NCBI RefSeq assembly: GCF_022763525.1
Contig: NZ_JALEGG010000242.1
Span: 1 to 60,828, forward strand
Origin: Acidovorax sp.
GTDB taxonomy: Bacteria > Pseudomonadota > Gammaproteobacteria > Burkholderiales > Burkholderiaceae_C
Direction: 5' to 3'
Length of the DNA: 60,828 nt
The position numbers were made by a program, and so were the translations under genes. Shown here one piece after another: positions 36,534 through 44,774 of the stretch. The notes below the pieces were generated by a model that worked only from the letters and a program-made list of their open reading frames with translations, was not told the DNA's origin and searched no databases. Within the stretch, counting starts at the first letter, position 1. Each line of letters opens with the position of its first letter.

Positions 36534-37790
36534 TCAGGCTTTGCGCCCCAGCAGCGGCGACCGCGGCAGCCATCGAAACGCCGTCGATGCCGCCGCCAAC
36601 ATGCAGGCGATGCACACCATGACCGCCTGGTAGGGCTCAACGCCCTGCCGCTGCGCCCACGCGGCCAACAGGCCCGTGAGCGATTGCATCAGCGCCACGC
36701 CCAGGAACATGGACATGGTGTACAGCGACAGCGCGCGGCCCGTCATCTCGGGTGGATAGGACGAGCGCACGTCCGCGTACTGCAGCACGCCGTAGCCCGA
36801 CAGCAGCCCCATGAGGAAGATCAGCACCACGTTGGCAGTGGCGTGGTGCCAGAAGGCCAGCAGCAGAAACAGGCTGCCCATGAGCAGGGAGAAGTGGGTG
36901 ATCCAGCGCCGCCGCCGTGTAGGCCCGGGGTCCATGCGGCCAAACGCGGCGGGCACGAACAGCGCGAGCATCGACAGCACCAGGGCCACGTTGCCGCTGT
37001 CGATGAGCGAAAAACCATACCGCCCCATCAGCAGGGGCCCAAGCCACAGGCCGCGCAGGGTCAGGAAGGCGGCGTAGCAGGTCATGCCCAGAATCAGGAT
37101 GCCCCAGGTGTGCGGCACCTTGAGCAAACTGCCAAACCGGCGCGCCGCCTGCGCCCACGACTCGCGCGGACCCTGGGGTGCTTGCGCCAATGCGGGCTCG
37201 TGCACACGCAGAAAAATCAGCAGCCACGACAGAAGCGACAACACCGCCAGAACCGCGAACCCCGCACGCCAGCCGCCGTGCTGCACCATCCAGGCCAGCG
37301 GTGTGCCGGTGAACAACAGCCCCAACCCGCCCACCCCCATGCCCACGCCCGAGAAAAAGGCGAAGCGCTGCGCAGGAAAGTGGCGCGCAACGAAGACGGT
37401 GCAAGCCAGGAACGCCGGAGAGCAGCCCACACCGATCAGCAGCTGGCCCAGCATCAGCCAGCCATAGCTGGGCGCAAGGGCCGATACCGCGGCCCCCAGC
37501 CCCGCCAACGGAAAAGCCACTAGCACCGTGCGGCGCAGGCCGTACAGGTCCATGCCGATGCCCATGAGGAGCTGGGTCACGCCAAACGACAGGCCAAACA
37601 GGCCTGCAAACGCGCCCAGCGAGTCTGGCGAAATGCCAAAGTCCGCCTGCAGCCCCGCGGCGATGATGCTGGTGACGGAGCGGTAGGCCTGGCTCAGCGC
37701 AAAGGCCGACAGCAGGCACAGGTACATCACCCACAAGGCGCGGGGTGGCGAGGGCGGATCAGGCAGGACAGCGGGGGCGGTTTGGGTCAC
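36534..37790 (-). CDS. MFS transporter
   Basis: This 418-residue protein has twelve predicted helices and the MFS loop GIGMDLYGLRRTVL between helices 2 and 3. The QAYRSVTSIIAAGLQADFGI start resembles nitrate/nitrite-type and other small-molecule MFS porters, but no substrate motif is clear. The long basic loop RMDPGPTRRRRW lies mid-protein. It is flanked by TauE/SafE (convergent) and dtd on the same strand 181 bp upstream. The 181 bp hold no gene. Confidence 0.85.
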   Translation of the reverse strand: MTQTAPAVLPDPPSPPRALWVMYLCLLSAFALSQAYRSVTSIIAAGLQADFGISPDSLGAFAGLFGLSFGVTQLLMGIGMDLYGLRRTVLVAFPLAGLGAAVSALAPSYGWLMLGQLLIGVGCSPAFLACTVFVARHFPAQRFAFFSGVGMGVGGLGLLFTGTPLAWMVQHGGWRAGFAVLAVLSLLSWLLIFLRVHEPALAQAPQGPRESWAQAARRFGSLLKVPHTWGILILGMTCYAAFLTLRGLWLGPLLMGRYGFSLIDSGNVALVLSMLALFVPAAFGRMDPGPTRRRRWITHFSLLMGSLFLLLAFWHHATANVVLIFLMGLLSGYGVLQYADVRSSYPPEMTGRALSLYTMSMFLGVALMQSLTGLLAAWAQRQGVEPYQAVMVCIACMLAAASTAFRWLPRSPLLGRKA

Positions 37791-37971
37791 GGGTGAAGCA
37801 GGGCTGGCAGGGGGCGCGCGGCGGGTGGACGGCGGAGCGCGCGCCGCATCAGAAGAAAAAAGAGCAGAAGAACGGAACGCGCGTGCCCGAGCCTACAGAA
37901 TTTGCTGCCCGCGCGCCGTCGCCGCGCGGACAACCCCACGGCCGGCTGCGGGCCGAACCGAGGTCACGCGT

Positions 37972-38454
37972 TCAGCCAGCCGCCGCTGCCGCCGGCACAG
38001 GCGCCATCCGCAGCGGGATCGTCACCGGTCCGTCGTTGACCAGGTGCACCTGCATGTCCGCCGCGAACCGGCCCGTGGCCACATCCGGGTGCACCTTGCG
38101 CGCCTGGGCCACCAGGTATTCGTACAGGCGCTGGCCTTCCGCGGGTGGTGCAGCGTTGGTAAAACTCGGGCGGTTGCCGCCCGTGGTGTCCGCGGCGAGG
38201 GTGAACTGGCTCACCAGCAGAATGCCTCCGCAGGTTCCGCGGCCGTCCACGTCCTGCACGCTCTGATTCATCTTGCCGGCAGCGTCCGAAAAGATGCGCA
38301 GCTTCAGGATCTTGGCCAGCAGCTTGTCGGCCTCGGCTTCGGTGTCGCCGCGCTCCGCGCACACCAGTACCAGCAGGCCCGCGCCGATGGCGCCCACGGT
38401 CTGTCCTTCCACCTCCACGCGCGCCTCGCGCACGCGCTGCAATACGCTGATCAC
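37972..38454 (-). CDS. dtd: D-aminoacyl-tRNA deacylase
   Basis: This 160-residue enzyme removes D-amino acids mischarged on tRNA. Family motifs are [15 protein letters not shown], the active-site SQFTLAADT followed by RPSF, and the Gly-cisPro NDGPVTI segment near residue 140. The ATG overlaps the stop of the CDF transporter gene (ATGA), so both are translated from one message. The Ala-rich tail is slightly longer than usual. Confidence 0.95.
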   Translation of the reverse strand: MISVLQRVREARVEVEGQTVGAIGAGLLVLVCAERGDTEAEADKLLAKILKLRIFSDAAGKMNQSVQDVDGRGTCGGILLVSQFTLAADTTGGNRPSFTNAAPPAEGQRLYEYLVAQARKVHPDVATGRFAADMQVHLVNDGPVTIPLRMAPVPAAAAAG

Positions 38455-39401
38455 TTCAATTCATCCTTCGGGTCGTCAAAATGCGCCTCCACGTCGGTGG
38501 GCAGCAGCTCGATGGTGGCGCGCAGGCCGGGCACGGCGGCCATCAGGGCGCGCTCCACCTGGCCGCGCAGTTCGGCGGCATGGCGCAACGTCCAGTGCGC
38601 GGGCATGTGCAGGTGCATGTCCACGAACTGGCGCTGGCCCGCGCGGCGAGTGGACACATGGTCAAAGCGCAGCGCGCCCGGCGGCTGGGCCTGCACGAAC
38701 TGCTGCAGCGTGGTGTCGATGGCGGCTTGCACTTCAGGCTCCACGGCGGCGTCCATCAAGCCTTGCGAAGAGCGCCAGACCAGCTCCACGCCCTCCTTCA
38801 GGATGTTGAGCGCCACTGCGATGGCCGCCAGCGCGTCCAGCCAGAGCCAGCCGGTAAGGGCTGCCCCGGCGATGCCTACGAGCACGCCGGCTGAGGTCCA
38901 CACGTCGGTGACCAGGTGGCGCGCGTCGGCCTCCAGCGCAATGGAGCGGTGCTCCCGTGCCGAACGGAACATCACCCAGGCCAGCAGCCCGTTGAGGGCG
39001 GAGCTGAGGACGGACAGGCCCAGGCCCCAGCCCACCTGCTCGAGCGGCTGCGGGTCCACCAGGCGGTGGCCGGCGGCCCACAGGATGCCCGCCGAAACGC
39101 CCACGATGAGGATGCCTTCGAAGCCCGAAGAAAAGTACTCGGCCTTGTGGTGGCCGTAAGGATGGTCATCGTCGGCCGGGCGCTGCGCCACGGTGACCAT
39201 GGCCAGGGCGAACATGGCGCTGGCCAGGTTCACGAACGACTCCATGGCGTCGGACAGCAAGCCCACCGAACCCGTGACCACCCAAGCCAGCGTCTTGAGC
39301 GCGATGGTCACCACCGCCACGGCCACCGAGGCCCAGAGCAGGTTGCGCGGCGAAAGCCAGGGATGGGCGGCGGATGGGGTGGAGGGCATGGGCAAAGGCA
39401 T
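38451..39401 (-). CDS. Cation diffusion facilitator (Zn/Fe/Mn exporter family)
   Basis: This 316-residue protein has six membrane helices and a C-terminal cytoplasmic ferredoxin-like domain. Metal-site motifs are SDAMESFVN in helix 2 (D and E/S in place of the common HxxxD) and HLVTDVWTS in helix 5. [14 protein letters not shown] lies after helix 2 as in other CDF proteins. The combination DxxxS/HxxxD is found in CDFs outside the strict zinc group, so the metal is uncertain. The start may be Met1 or Met5. Confidence 0.9.
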   Translation of the reverse strand: MPLPMPSTPSAAHPWLSPRNLLWASVAVAVVTIALKTLAWVVTGSVGLLSDAMESFVNLASAMFALAMVTVAQRPADDDHPYGHHKAEYFSSGFEGILIVGVSAGILWAAGHRLVDPQPLEQVGWGLGLSVLSSALNGLLAWVMFRSAREHRSIALEADARHLVTDVWTSAGVLVGIAGAALTGWLWLDALAAIAVALNILKEGVELVWRSSQGLMDAAVEPEVQAAIDTTLQQFVQAQPPGALRFDHVSTRRAGQRQFVDMHLHMPAHWTLRHAAELRGQVERALMAAVPGLRATIELLPTDVEAHFDDPKDELK

Positions 39402-39498
39402 GGACCGGAGCAGAAAACAGGCCGGCCATTACACCAGCGCCATCTTAAGCGGGGCTTTCTCCACATCAGCGGCTGCGCGCCCATGCCAGAATCCGCGC

Positions 39499-41067
39499 AT
39501 GCCTCCGGCCTGGCGCCATCGCCGTTTTCCGCCCCCGCTCGCCAGCCTGCTGCTGTGGGCAGTGGTGGCGTGCGCGGGGGCGCTCGGGCTGGCTGCCACG
39601 CGGCTGCAGCAATTGCACGCCGCTTTCGAGACCGACGCGCGCATCGTGCACCGGCTGCTGAGCCAGCGCGTGGTGCAGCACGACGCCATCATGGCCACCC
39701 TGGCGCTGCTGCAGCCCGGCGCCGCTGCTGGCGATGCCGCTTCTGCGGCTCCCCTGCCCCGCCTGCCCTCGGTGTACCCGCAGATCCTGGCCGTGCTGCA
39801 GCGCACTGGGCAGGACCCATGGCCCGTCCCGCTGCAGGCCGAGCTGTCGGCCGCCGAGGCCGCTTCGCGCCGCACCGGCCATGCGGCCATGGCGGCACTG
39901 GACCTGCCCGCGGGCCGCTACCACCTGGTGCTGGCCGGCACGCCCGCCAGCTATGCGCTGCAGATCGACCTGCGCGCCACCATCCCGGCCGAGGAGTGGC
40001 CCATGGACCGGGACCGCAGCCCCGTTCGCGTGACGCTGGAGCACGGCGGCAAGGCCTTTGTGGTGCAGCCCGGCCGCGCAGGCGACGACGCTGGCGCCAG
40101 CCGGCTCCGCTCTTATGACTTTCACAAGCAGCTGGCCGCCGCCAGCCAGCCGCTGGAGGTGGTGGCGCTGCGCAGCGTGGGCCTGAGCGAGCTGCCCTGG
40201 TGGGGCATGCTGGGCTGGTGCGTGCTCACGGCCGGGCTGTGGGCCGCGGGCCATGCCCTGTGGCGCCAGCGCGCCGCACGCCAGCGGGCAGAGGAACTGC
40301 TGCGCCTGGGCCAGGTGGCGCGGCTGAACACGCTGGGCGAACTCGCGGCCGGCATGGCGCACGAGCTGAACCAGCCGCTGACCGCGCTGCTGTCCAGCAC
40401 CCAGGCCGCGCAGCGCCTGCTGGACGATGACCCGCCCGATCTCGGCACCGCCCAGTCCGCCCTCGCGCGCGCTGTGGAGCAGGCGCGCCGCGCCTCGGCC
40501 GTGGTGGGCCGCCTGCGCCGCCTGGTGGAGCGTCCCGACCTGGGCGGCCAGGTGCAGCCCCTGCCGCTGCCCGCCGTGGTGCAGGATGCCCTGCGCCTGC
40601 TGCAGCCTGACCTGGCGCAGCACGGCGTGGCCGTGGAAGTGGATGCCGCCGTCCCCGACCTGCCGCCCGTGCTGGCCGAGCCCGTGGCGCTGCAGCAGAT
40701 CCTGCACAACCTGCTGACCAACGCCTTGCAGGCGCTGGAGCAGATGCCGCCCGCCGAGCGCCGCCTGCGCATTGGCCTGTCGCTTCCGGACGCCGCGCAC
40801 GTGGCGCTCTCGGTGCGCGACGACGGCCCCGGCATCCCGCCCGAGGCGCGCCAGCGCCTGTTCGAGCCGTTCTTCACCACCCGCCGCGGCGGGCTGGGCC
40901 TGGGCCTTACGCTGTGCGAAAGCCTGGCCCAGGCGATGGGCGCCCACTTGGCGCTGGCGCCCGAGGCCCCGGGTTCACAAGGCCGGGGCGCGGAGTTTGT
41001 GCTGACCCTTCCCACGGCGCCCGCTGCTCCCACCGCCACGTCCTTCACCACCCCCACCCGGCCATGA
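39499..41067 (+). CDS. Membrane sensor histidine kinase
   Basis: This 522-residue protein has one membrane helix at about 13-33, a periplasmic sensor region (about 35-232) and a second helix at about 234-256. The HisKA domain follows with His288 in AAGMAHELNQPLTALL, then an HATPase domain with NLLTNALQAL, DDGPGIPPEA and a compact GLGLGLTL G2 box. The periplasmic domain has no motif I recognise. ATG 39499 gives a positive-charged start before helix 1. It overlaps the response regulator gene by four bases. A secreted HbpS-like protein gene follows the pair. Confidence 0.92.
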   Translation: MPPAWRHRRFPPPLASLLLWAVVACAGALGLAATRLQQLHAAFETDARIVHRLLSQRVVQHDAIMATLALLQPGAAAGDAASAAPLPRLPSVYPQILAVLQRTGQDPWPVPLQAELSAAEAASRRTGHAAMAALDLPAGRYHLVLAGTPASYALQIDLRATIPAEEWPMDRDRSPVRVTLEHGGKAFVVQPGRAGDDAGASRLRSYDFHKQLAAASQPLEVVALRSVGLSELPWWGMLGWCVLTAGLWAAGHALWRQRAARQRAEELLRLGQVARLNTLGELAAGMAHELNQPLTALLSSTQAAQRLLDDDPPDLGTAQSALARAVEQARRASAVVGRLRRLVERPDLGGQVQPLPLPAVVQDALRLLQPDLAQHGVAVEVDAAVPDLPPVLAEPVALQQILHNLLTNALQALEQMPPAERRLRIGLSLPDAAHVALSVRDDGPGIPPEARQRLFEPFFTTRRGGLGLGLTLCESLAQAMGAHLALAPEAPGSQGRGAEFVLTLPTAPAAPTATSFTTPTRP

Positions 41068-41705
41068 CCGACACCGCCGCCCCTTCCCTCTCGCCTTTGA
41101 TCCACCTCGTGGACGACGACGCCGCCGTGCGGGACAGCCTGGGCCTCCTGATCGGCACCGTGGGCCTGCGCGTGCAGACCTGGGCCGACCCGCAGTCGTT
41201 CTTGGCCGGGTTCGACCGCGTCAGCATCGGCGCCATCGTGCTGGACGTGCGCATGCCAGGCACCAGCGGCCTCACCGTGCTGGAGCAACTGCTGGCGCAG
41301 GGCGTGGACCAGCCCGTGATCCTGCTTACTGGCCACGGCACAGTGGAGATGTGCCGCCGCGCCTTCAAGACCGGCGCCGCCGAGTTCCTGGAAAAGCCGG
41401 TGGACGACGAGGTGCTGATCGAAGCCCTGCAGAACGCCGTGCGCCAGCTTGTGCGCTCGCGCGAGCGCCACCAGGCCGACCAGCAGGCGCGCGAGCGCTA
41501 CGCGCAGCTCTCGGCCCGCGAGCGCGAGGTGCTGGGCCTGATCGTCGAAGGGTTGACCAACAAGGAGATCGGCCGGGCGCTCGAACTCTCGCCGCGCACG
41601 GTGGAAACCCACCGCGCCAACCTGTTTGGCAAGCTGGGGGCGGAGTCGCTGGCGCAGCTGATCCGGCGATATGCGGCGCTGGTGGATTCCGTCCCTGGCG
41701 CGTAA
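41064..41705 (+). CDS. FixJ/LuxR-type response regulator
   Basis: This 213-residue protein has a receiver domain with VDDDAAVRD, the phospho-acceptor Asp61 in AIVLDVRMPG, Thr in ILLTGHG and Lys in FLEKPVDD. An HTH of the LuxR type follows (LSAREREVLGLIVEGLTNKE through LSPRTVETHRANLFGKLGA). Phosphorylation by the overlapping kinase should activate DNA binding. The likely target is the HbpS-like gene 258 bp downstream, whose upstream region has GTAG-TT-CTAC and CTACG-N10-CGTAG palindromes. Confidence 0.94.
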   Translation: MTDTAAPSLSPLIHLVDDDAAVRDSLGLLIGTVGLRVQTWADPQSFLAGFDRVSIGAIVLDVRMPGTSGLTVLEQLLAQGVDQPVILLTGHGTVEMCRRAFKTGAAEFLEKPVDDEVLIEALQNAVRQLVRSRERHQADQQARERYAQLSAREREVLGLIVEGLTNKEIGRALELSPRTVETHRANLFGKLGAESLAQLIRRYAALVDSVPGA

Positions 41706-41800
41706 AGCCGCGGTTTCGCCAGCGGCCGCCTTGCAAGGGCCGCCAAATCAACGTGCAGGCACTGGCGGCGTCCCTCTTCCCGGCCCGCGCAGCGGGGCGA

Positions 41801-41834
41801 GAGAAGGGGGAAGGCGCGCAGCGCCTCCGGGGGA
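41801..41834. repeat. Short GGCGC-GCA-GCGCC hairpin repeat, second copy
   Basis: GGGGGAAGGCGCGCAGCGCC followed by TCCGGGGGA is closely related to the repeat at 1962-1999, including the flanking GGGAAGG and CCTC. It lies after the response regulator gene. The rest of the 258-bp gap 41706-41963 holds no gene but carries the palindromes described next. Confidence 0.45.
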
Positions 41835-41846
41835 TGCGTCGATTCA

Positions 41847-41872
41847 GTAGTTCTACGGAGCCGTTCGCGTAG
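41847..41872 (+). promoter_or_regulatory. Candidate operator upstream of the HbpS-like gene
   Basis: GTAG-TT-CTAC (41847-41856) overlaps a second inverted repeat, CTACG-N10-CGTAG (41853-41857 with 41868-41872). Together they lie 92 bp upstream of the HbpS-like ATG. A TTCTAC sequence recurs near 41901. Dyad symmetry and position fit a LuxR-type regulator site; this is inference. Confidence 0.4.
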
Positions 41873-41963
41873 CCGCACGAATGTTCCAAAACACCGGCAA
41901 TTTCTACAGTTCTCCCACGGCGCCACAACGGGTGGCACCGAACCAGAAACACCGGAGAACACC

Positions 41964-42458
41964 ATGCAAAACCGCCTCGCTACCGTCGCCGCCCTCACCC
42001 TGTCCCTGATCGCCACCGCCGCCAGCGCCGAAGGCGTGCGCACCGAAAAGAACATGTCGCTGGACCTGGCCACGCAGATCGCCGCCCAAACCGTGGCCAC
42101 CTGCACCGCCAACGGCTATGCCGTGACCGCCACCGTGGTGGACCGCGCCGGCACCGTGCGCGCCGTGCAGCGCGCCGACAACGCCGGCCCGCACACGCTG
42201 GAAGCCAGCCGCCTCAAGGCCTACACCTCGGCATCGGCCAAGAACACCACGCTGGCCATGATGGAAGGCGCACAGAAGAACCCCGCAGCGGCCAACCTTG
42301 TCAACATCCCCGGCTACCTGCTGCTGGGCGGCGGCGTGCCCGTGAAGGTGGGCAACGAGGTGATTGGCGCCGTGGGCGTGGGCGGTGCGCCCGGCGGCCA
42401 TCTGGACGAGCAGTGCGCCGCGGCGGGTATCGCCAAGGTCGCTGAACTGCTGAAGTAA
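41964..42458 (+). CDS. Secreted HbpS/GlcG-family heme-binding-like protein
   Basis: This 164-residue protein has a signal peptide (MQNRLATVAALTLSLIATAASA) and the GlcG/HbpS fold: SLDLATQIAAQTVATCTANG, VTATVVDRAGTVRAVQRADN, the AYTSASAKNTT segment and a Gly-rich VIGAVGVGGAPGGHLDEQCA end. In Streptomyces, HbpS is a secreted heme- and iron-binding partner of the kinase SenS. Here a kinase and LuxR-type regulator lie directly upstream, so an accessory sensing role is plausible. Confidence 0.88.
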   Translation: MQNRLATVAALTLSLIATAASAEGVRTEKNMSLDLATQIAAQTVATCTANGYAVTATVVDRAGTVRAVQRADNAGPHTLEASRLKAYTSASAKNTTLAMMEGAQKNPAAANLVNIPGYLLLGGGVPVKVGNEVIGAVGVGGAPGGHLDEQCAAAGIAKVAELLK

Positions 42459-42518
42459 TTGATCGCGCGCAGCCGCCACCCGCGCCCTCACCCGCAACCC
42501 ACGCCATCGGAGGCCCCC

Positions 42519-43214
42519 ATGAAGCCCTGGAACCTAGCATTCGCCCTGGCCGCCGCACTGGCCTGTGCCACCCCGGCCCAGGCCCAGGTGCCGCCTACGG
42601 CGGCAGAAACTGCGGCCTACCAGGGCCTGCATGCGGCTGCGGCGCGGGGCGATGTGCCCGCAATCTCCAAACTGATCGCGGCACGGGCCGACGTGAACGC
42701 GCGCGATGGCTACGGCCGCACGCCGCTGCATGTCGCCACCTTTGCCCGGCAGGCCGATGCCATCCGCGCCCTTGCCCAGGCTGGTGCCGACCTGAATGCG
42801 CTGGAGAACGACCGTTACGACGCAGTGACCATCGCCGCCGTGGCCGACGACGAGGCCACGCTGCGCCTGCTGCTGCAGCTGGGCGCCAGCGCCAAACAGG
42901 TGACCAGCCGCTACGACGGCACGGCCCTGATCGCCGCTGCCCACCTGGGGCACGACGGCGTTGTGCGGCAGCTGATCGCCGCCGGGGCGCCGCTGGACCA
43001 TGTGAACAACCTGCACTGGACGGCGCTCATCGAATCCATCGTGCTGGGCAACGGCGGGCCCCGCCACCAGGCCACGCTGCAGGCACTCTTGAAGGCGGGG
43101 GCGAGCACCGCGCTGACTGACCGGCAAGGCAATACGCCGCTGCAGCTGGCGCGCCAGCGGGGCTTTCGCGAGATGGTGCGGATGCTGGAGGCTGCGGGCG
43201 CGGCGGGGCGGTGA
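42519..43214 (+). CDS. Secreted ankyrin-repeat protein
   Basis: This 231-residue protein has a signal peptide ending in AQAQ (about residues 1-23) and four or five ankyrin repeats, recognisable by ADVNARDGYGRTPLHVATFA, ADLNALENDRYDAVTIAAVA, DGTALIAAAHLGHDGVVRQL and QGNTPLQLARQRGFREMVRM. It probably binds another protein in the periplasm. CGGAGG precedes the ATG. It lies 60 bp after the HbpS-like gene on the same strand and could share its message. Confidence 0.88.
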   Translation: MKPWNLAFALAAALACATPAQAQVPPTAAETAAYQGLHAAAARGDVPAISKLIAARADVNARDGYGRTPLHVATFARQADAIRALAQAGADLNALENDRYDAVTIAAVADDEATLRLLLQLGASAKQVTSRYDGTALIAAAHLGHDGVVRQLIAAGAPLDHVNNLHWTALIESIVLGNGGPRHQATLQALLKAGASTALTDRQGNTPLQLARQRGFREMVRMLEAAGAAGR

Positions 43215-43238
43215 CTCTTGGAGTTTTTGCGAGGGCGC

Positions 43239-43260
43239 CGGATTACGCTTCGCCAATCCG
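43239..43260. repeat. REP-like hairpin (GGATTACGC type)
   Basis: CGGATT (43239-43244) pairs with AATCCG (43255-43260) across ACGCTTCGCC. The same design, with stem GTCGGGTTA and loop CGCTGCGC, occurs at 52197-52222. Both keep the ...TTACGCT-CGC(C/T)AA... order, so they look like one repeat family. It follows the ankyrin gene. Confidence 0.6.
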
Positions 43261-43270
43261 ATATACGCTA

Positions 43271-43329
43271 CACAATTAATAGCTACCAGCGCTTTTCAAG
43301 TAAGCGTTGGAGCCCAATTTCATTCAAAC
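43271..43329. repeat. Interspersed palindromic element overlapping the end of dbpA
   Basis: ACAATTAATAGCTACCAGCG, then CTTTTCAAGTAAGCG and TTGGAGCCCAATTTCATTCA form a stem CCAGCGCTT/(T)AAGCGTTGG. The CCAATTTCATTCAAA end is identical to that of the copy at 56785-56850. Its right end covers the TGA stop and last codons of the minus-strand dbpA gene. Confidence 0.75.
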
Positions 43330-44738
43330 TCCTGATAGCCCGTCACCAGTCGGGCCTTCACGCTCTTGCCCTTGACGCGCCCGCTGTTGAGCCGCTGCAC
43401 GGCCTGGGCGCCAATCGCGCGATCCACCGCCACGTAGGTGGAGAAGTCGTTCACATTGATCTTGCCCACCTGCTCGCGGGTGTAGCCCATGTCGCCAGTC
43501 AGCGCGCCCAGCACGTCGCCGGCGCGGATCTTCTCCTTGCGGCCGCCGATGATCTGGAGGGTGACCATGGGCGGCACCAGCGGGCCGCTGCCGGTGGGCT
43601 TGAGTTCGGTGATCGGGAACCAGCGCGACTCGCGGCCCTGCAACTGCTCGATCTTGCCCACGTGGCCCATCTCGTCCATGCTGGCCAGGTTCAGCGCCAG
43701 GCCCTCGGCATCGCCCCGGCCGGTGCGGCCGATGCGGTGGATGTGCACTTCGGGGTCGGGCGTCACGTCCACGTTGATCACGGCGGCCAGGTTGGCAATG
43801 TCGAGACCCCGCGCGGCCACGTCGGTGGCCACCAGCACCGAGCAGCTCTTGTTGGCAAACTGCACCAGCACCTGGTCGCGCTCGCGCTGCTCCAGCTCGC
43901 CAAACAGCGCGAGCGCGCTGAAACCCTGGGCCTGCAGCACGCCCACGAGATCGCGGCACTGCTGCTTGGTGTTGCAGAACGCAATGGACGAATCCGGACG
44001 GAAGTGGTTGAGCAGTTGCGACACCACATGCAGGCGTTCGCTGTTCTTCACCTCGTACCAGCGCTGCTCGATCTTGCCTTCGGCATGCTGCGCCTGCACG
44101 GTGATCTGCTGCGGGTTCTTCATGAACTGCGCACTGAGCTTGGCAATGCCTTCGGGGTAAGTGGCCGAGAACAGCAGGGTCTGGCGCTCCTTGGGGCACT
44201 GGCGCGCCACGGTCACGATGTCGTCGAAGAAGCCCATGTCCAGCATGCGGTCGGCTTCGTCCAGCACCAGGGTGTTGAGCGCTTCCAGCGTCAGGTGCTG
44301 GCGCTCCAGGTGGTCCATCACGCGGCCAGGCGTACCCACCACGATGTGCGCGCCGTGTTCCAGGCTCAGCATCTGGCCGCGCAGCGGCACGCCGCCGCAC
44401 AGGGTCACGACCTTGATGTTCTCCTCAGCGCGCGCCAGGCGGCGGATCTCGGTGCTCACCTGGTCGGCCAGCTCGCGCGTGGGGCACAGCACCAGGGCCT
44501 GCACCGCAAACCGGCGGGGGTTGAGGTTGGCCAGCAGGGCCAGCGCAAACGCGGCCGTCTTGCCGCTGCCGGTGCTGGCCTGGGCGATCAGGTCCTTGCC
44601 CAGCAAGGCGGGCGGCAGGCTGGCCGCCTGGATGGGCGTCATTTGCGTGTAGCCCAGCTGCTGCAGATTGGCCAGCATGGCGGGGCTCAGGGCCAGCGTG
44701 CTGAACGCGGTGCTGGCGGGGGTTTCTTTGGAAGTCAT
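43320..44738 (-). CDS. dbpA: ATP-dependent RNA helicase DbpA
   Basis: This 472-residue DEAD-box helicase acts on 23S rRNA hairpin 92 during large-subunit assembly. It has the Q-motif (MTPIQAASLP), Walker A ASTGSGKT, PTRELA, VLDEADRML, SATYP, ATDVAARGLD and HRIGRTGR. The C-terminal DbpA RNA-binding domain (IRAGDVLGALTGDMGY, then IGKI-like VGKINVNDFSTYVAV) separates DbpA from RhlE or RhlB. ATG 44738 gives MTSKETPAST; the earlier start at 44768 is less likely. The 3' end is overlapped by a palindromic repeat. Confidence 0.94.
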   Translation of the reverse strand: MTSKETPASTAFSTLALSPAMLANLQQLGYTQMTPIQAASLPPALLGKDLIAQASTGSGKTAAFALALLANLNPRRFAVQALVLCPTRELADQVSTEIRRLARAEENIKVVTLCGGVPLRGQMLSLEHGAHIVVGTPGRVMDHLERQHLTLEALNTLVLDEADRMLDMGFFDDIVTVARQCPKERQTLLFSATYPEGIAKLSAQFMKNPQQITVQAQHAEGKIEQRWYEVKNSERLHVVSQLLNHFRPDSSIAFCNTKQQCRDLVGVLQAQGFSALALFGELEQRERDQVLVQFANKSCSVLVATDVAARGLDIANLAAVINVDVTPDPEVHIHRIGRTGRGDAEGLALNLASMDEMGHVGKIEQLQGRESRWFPITELKPTGSGPLVPPMVTLQIIGGRKEKIRAGDVLGALTGDMGYTREQVGKINVNDFSTYVAVDRAIGAQAVQRLNSGRVKGKSVKARLVTGYQEFE

Positions 44739-44774
44739 CGGCCGATTATCCGGGTCCGCCCGCGGCAACCCTCA

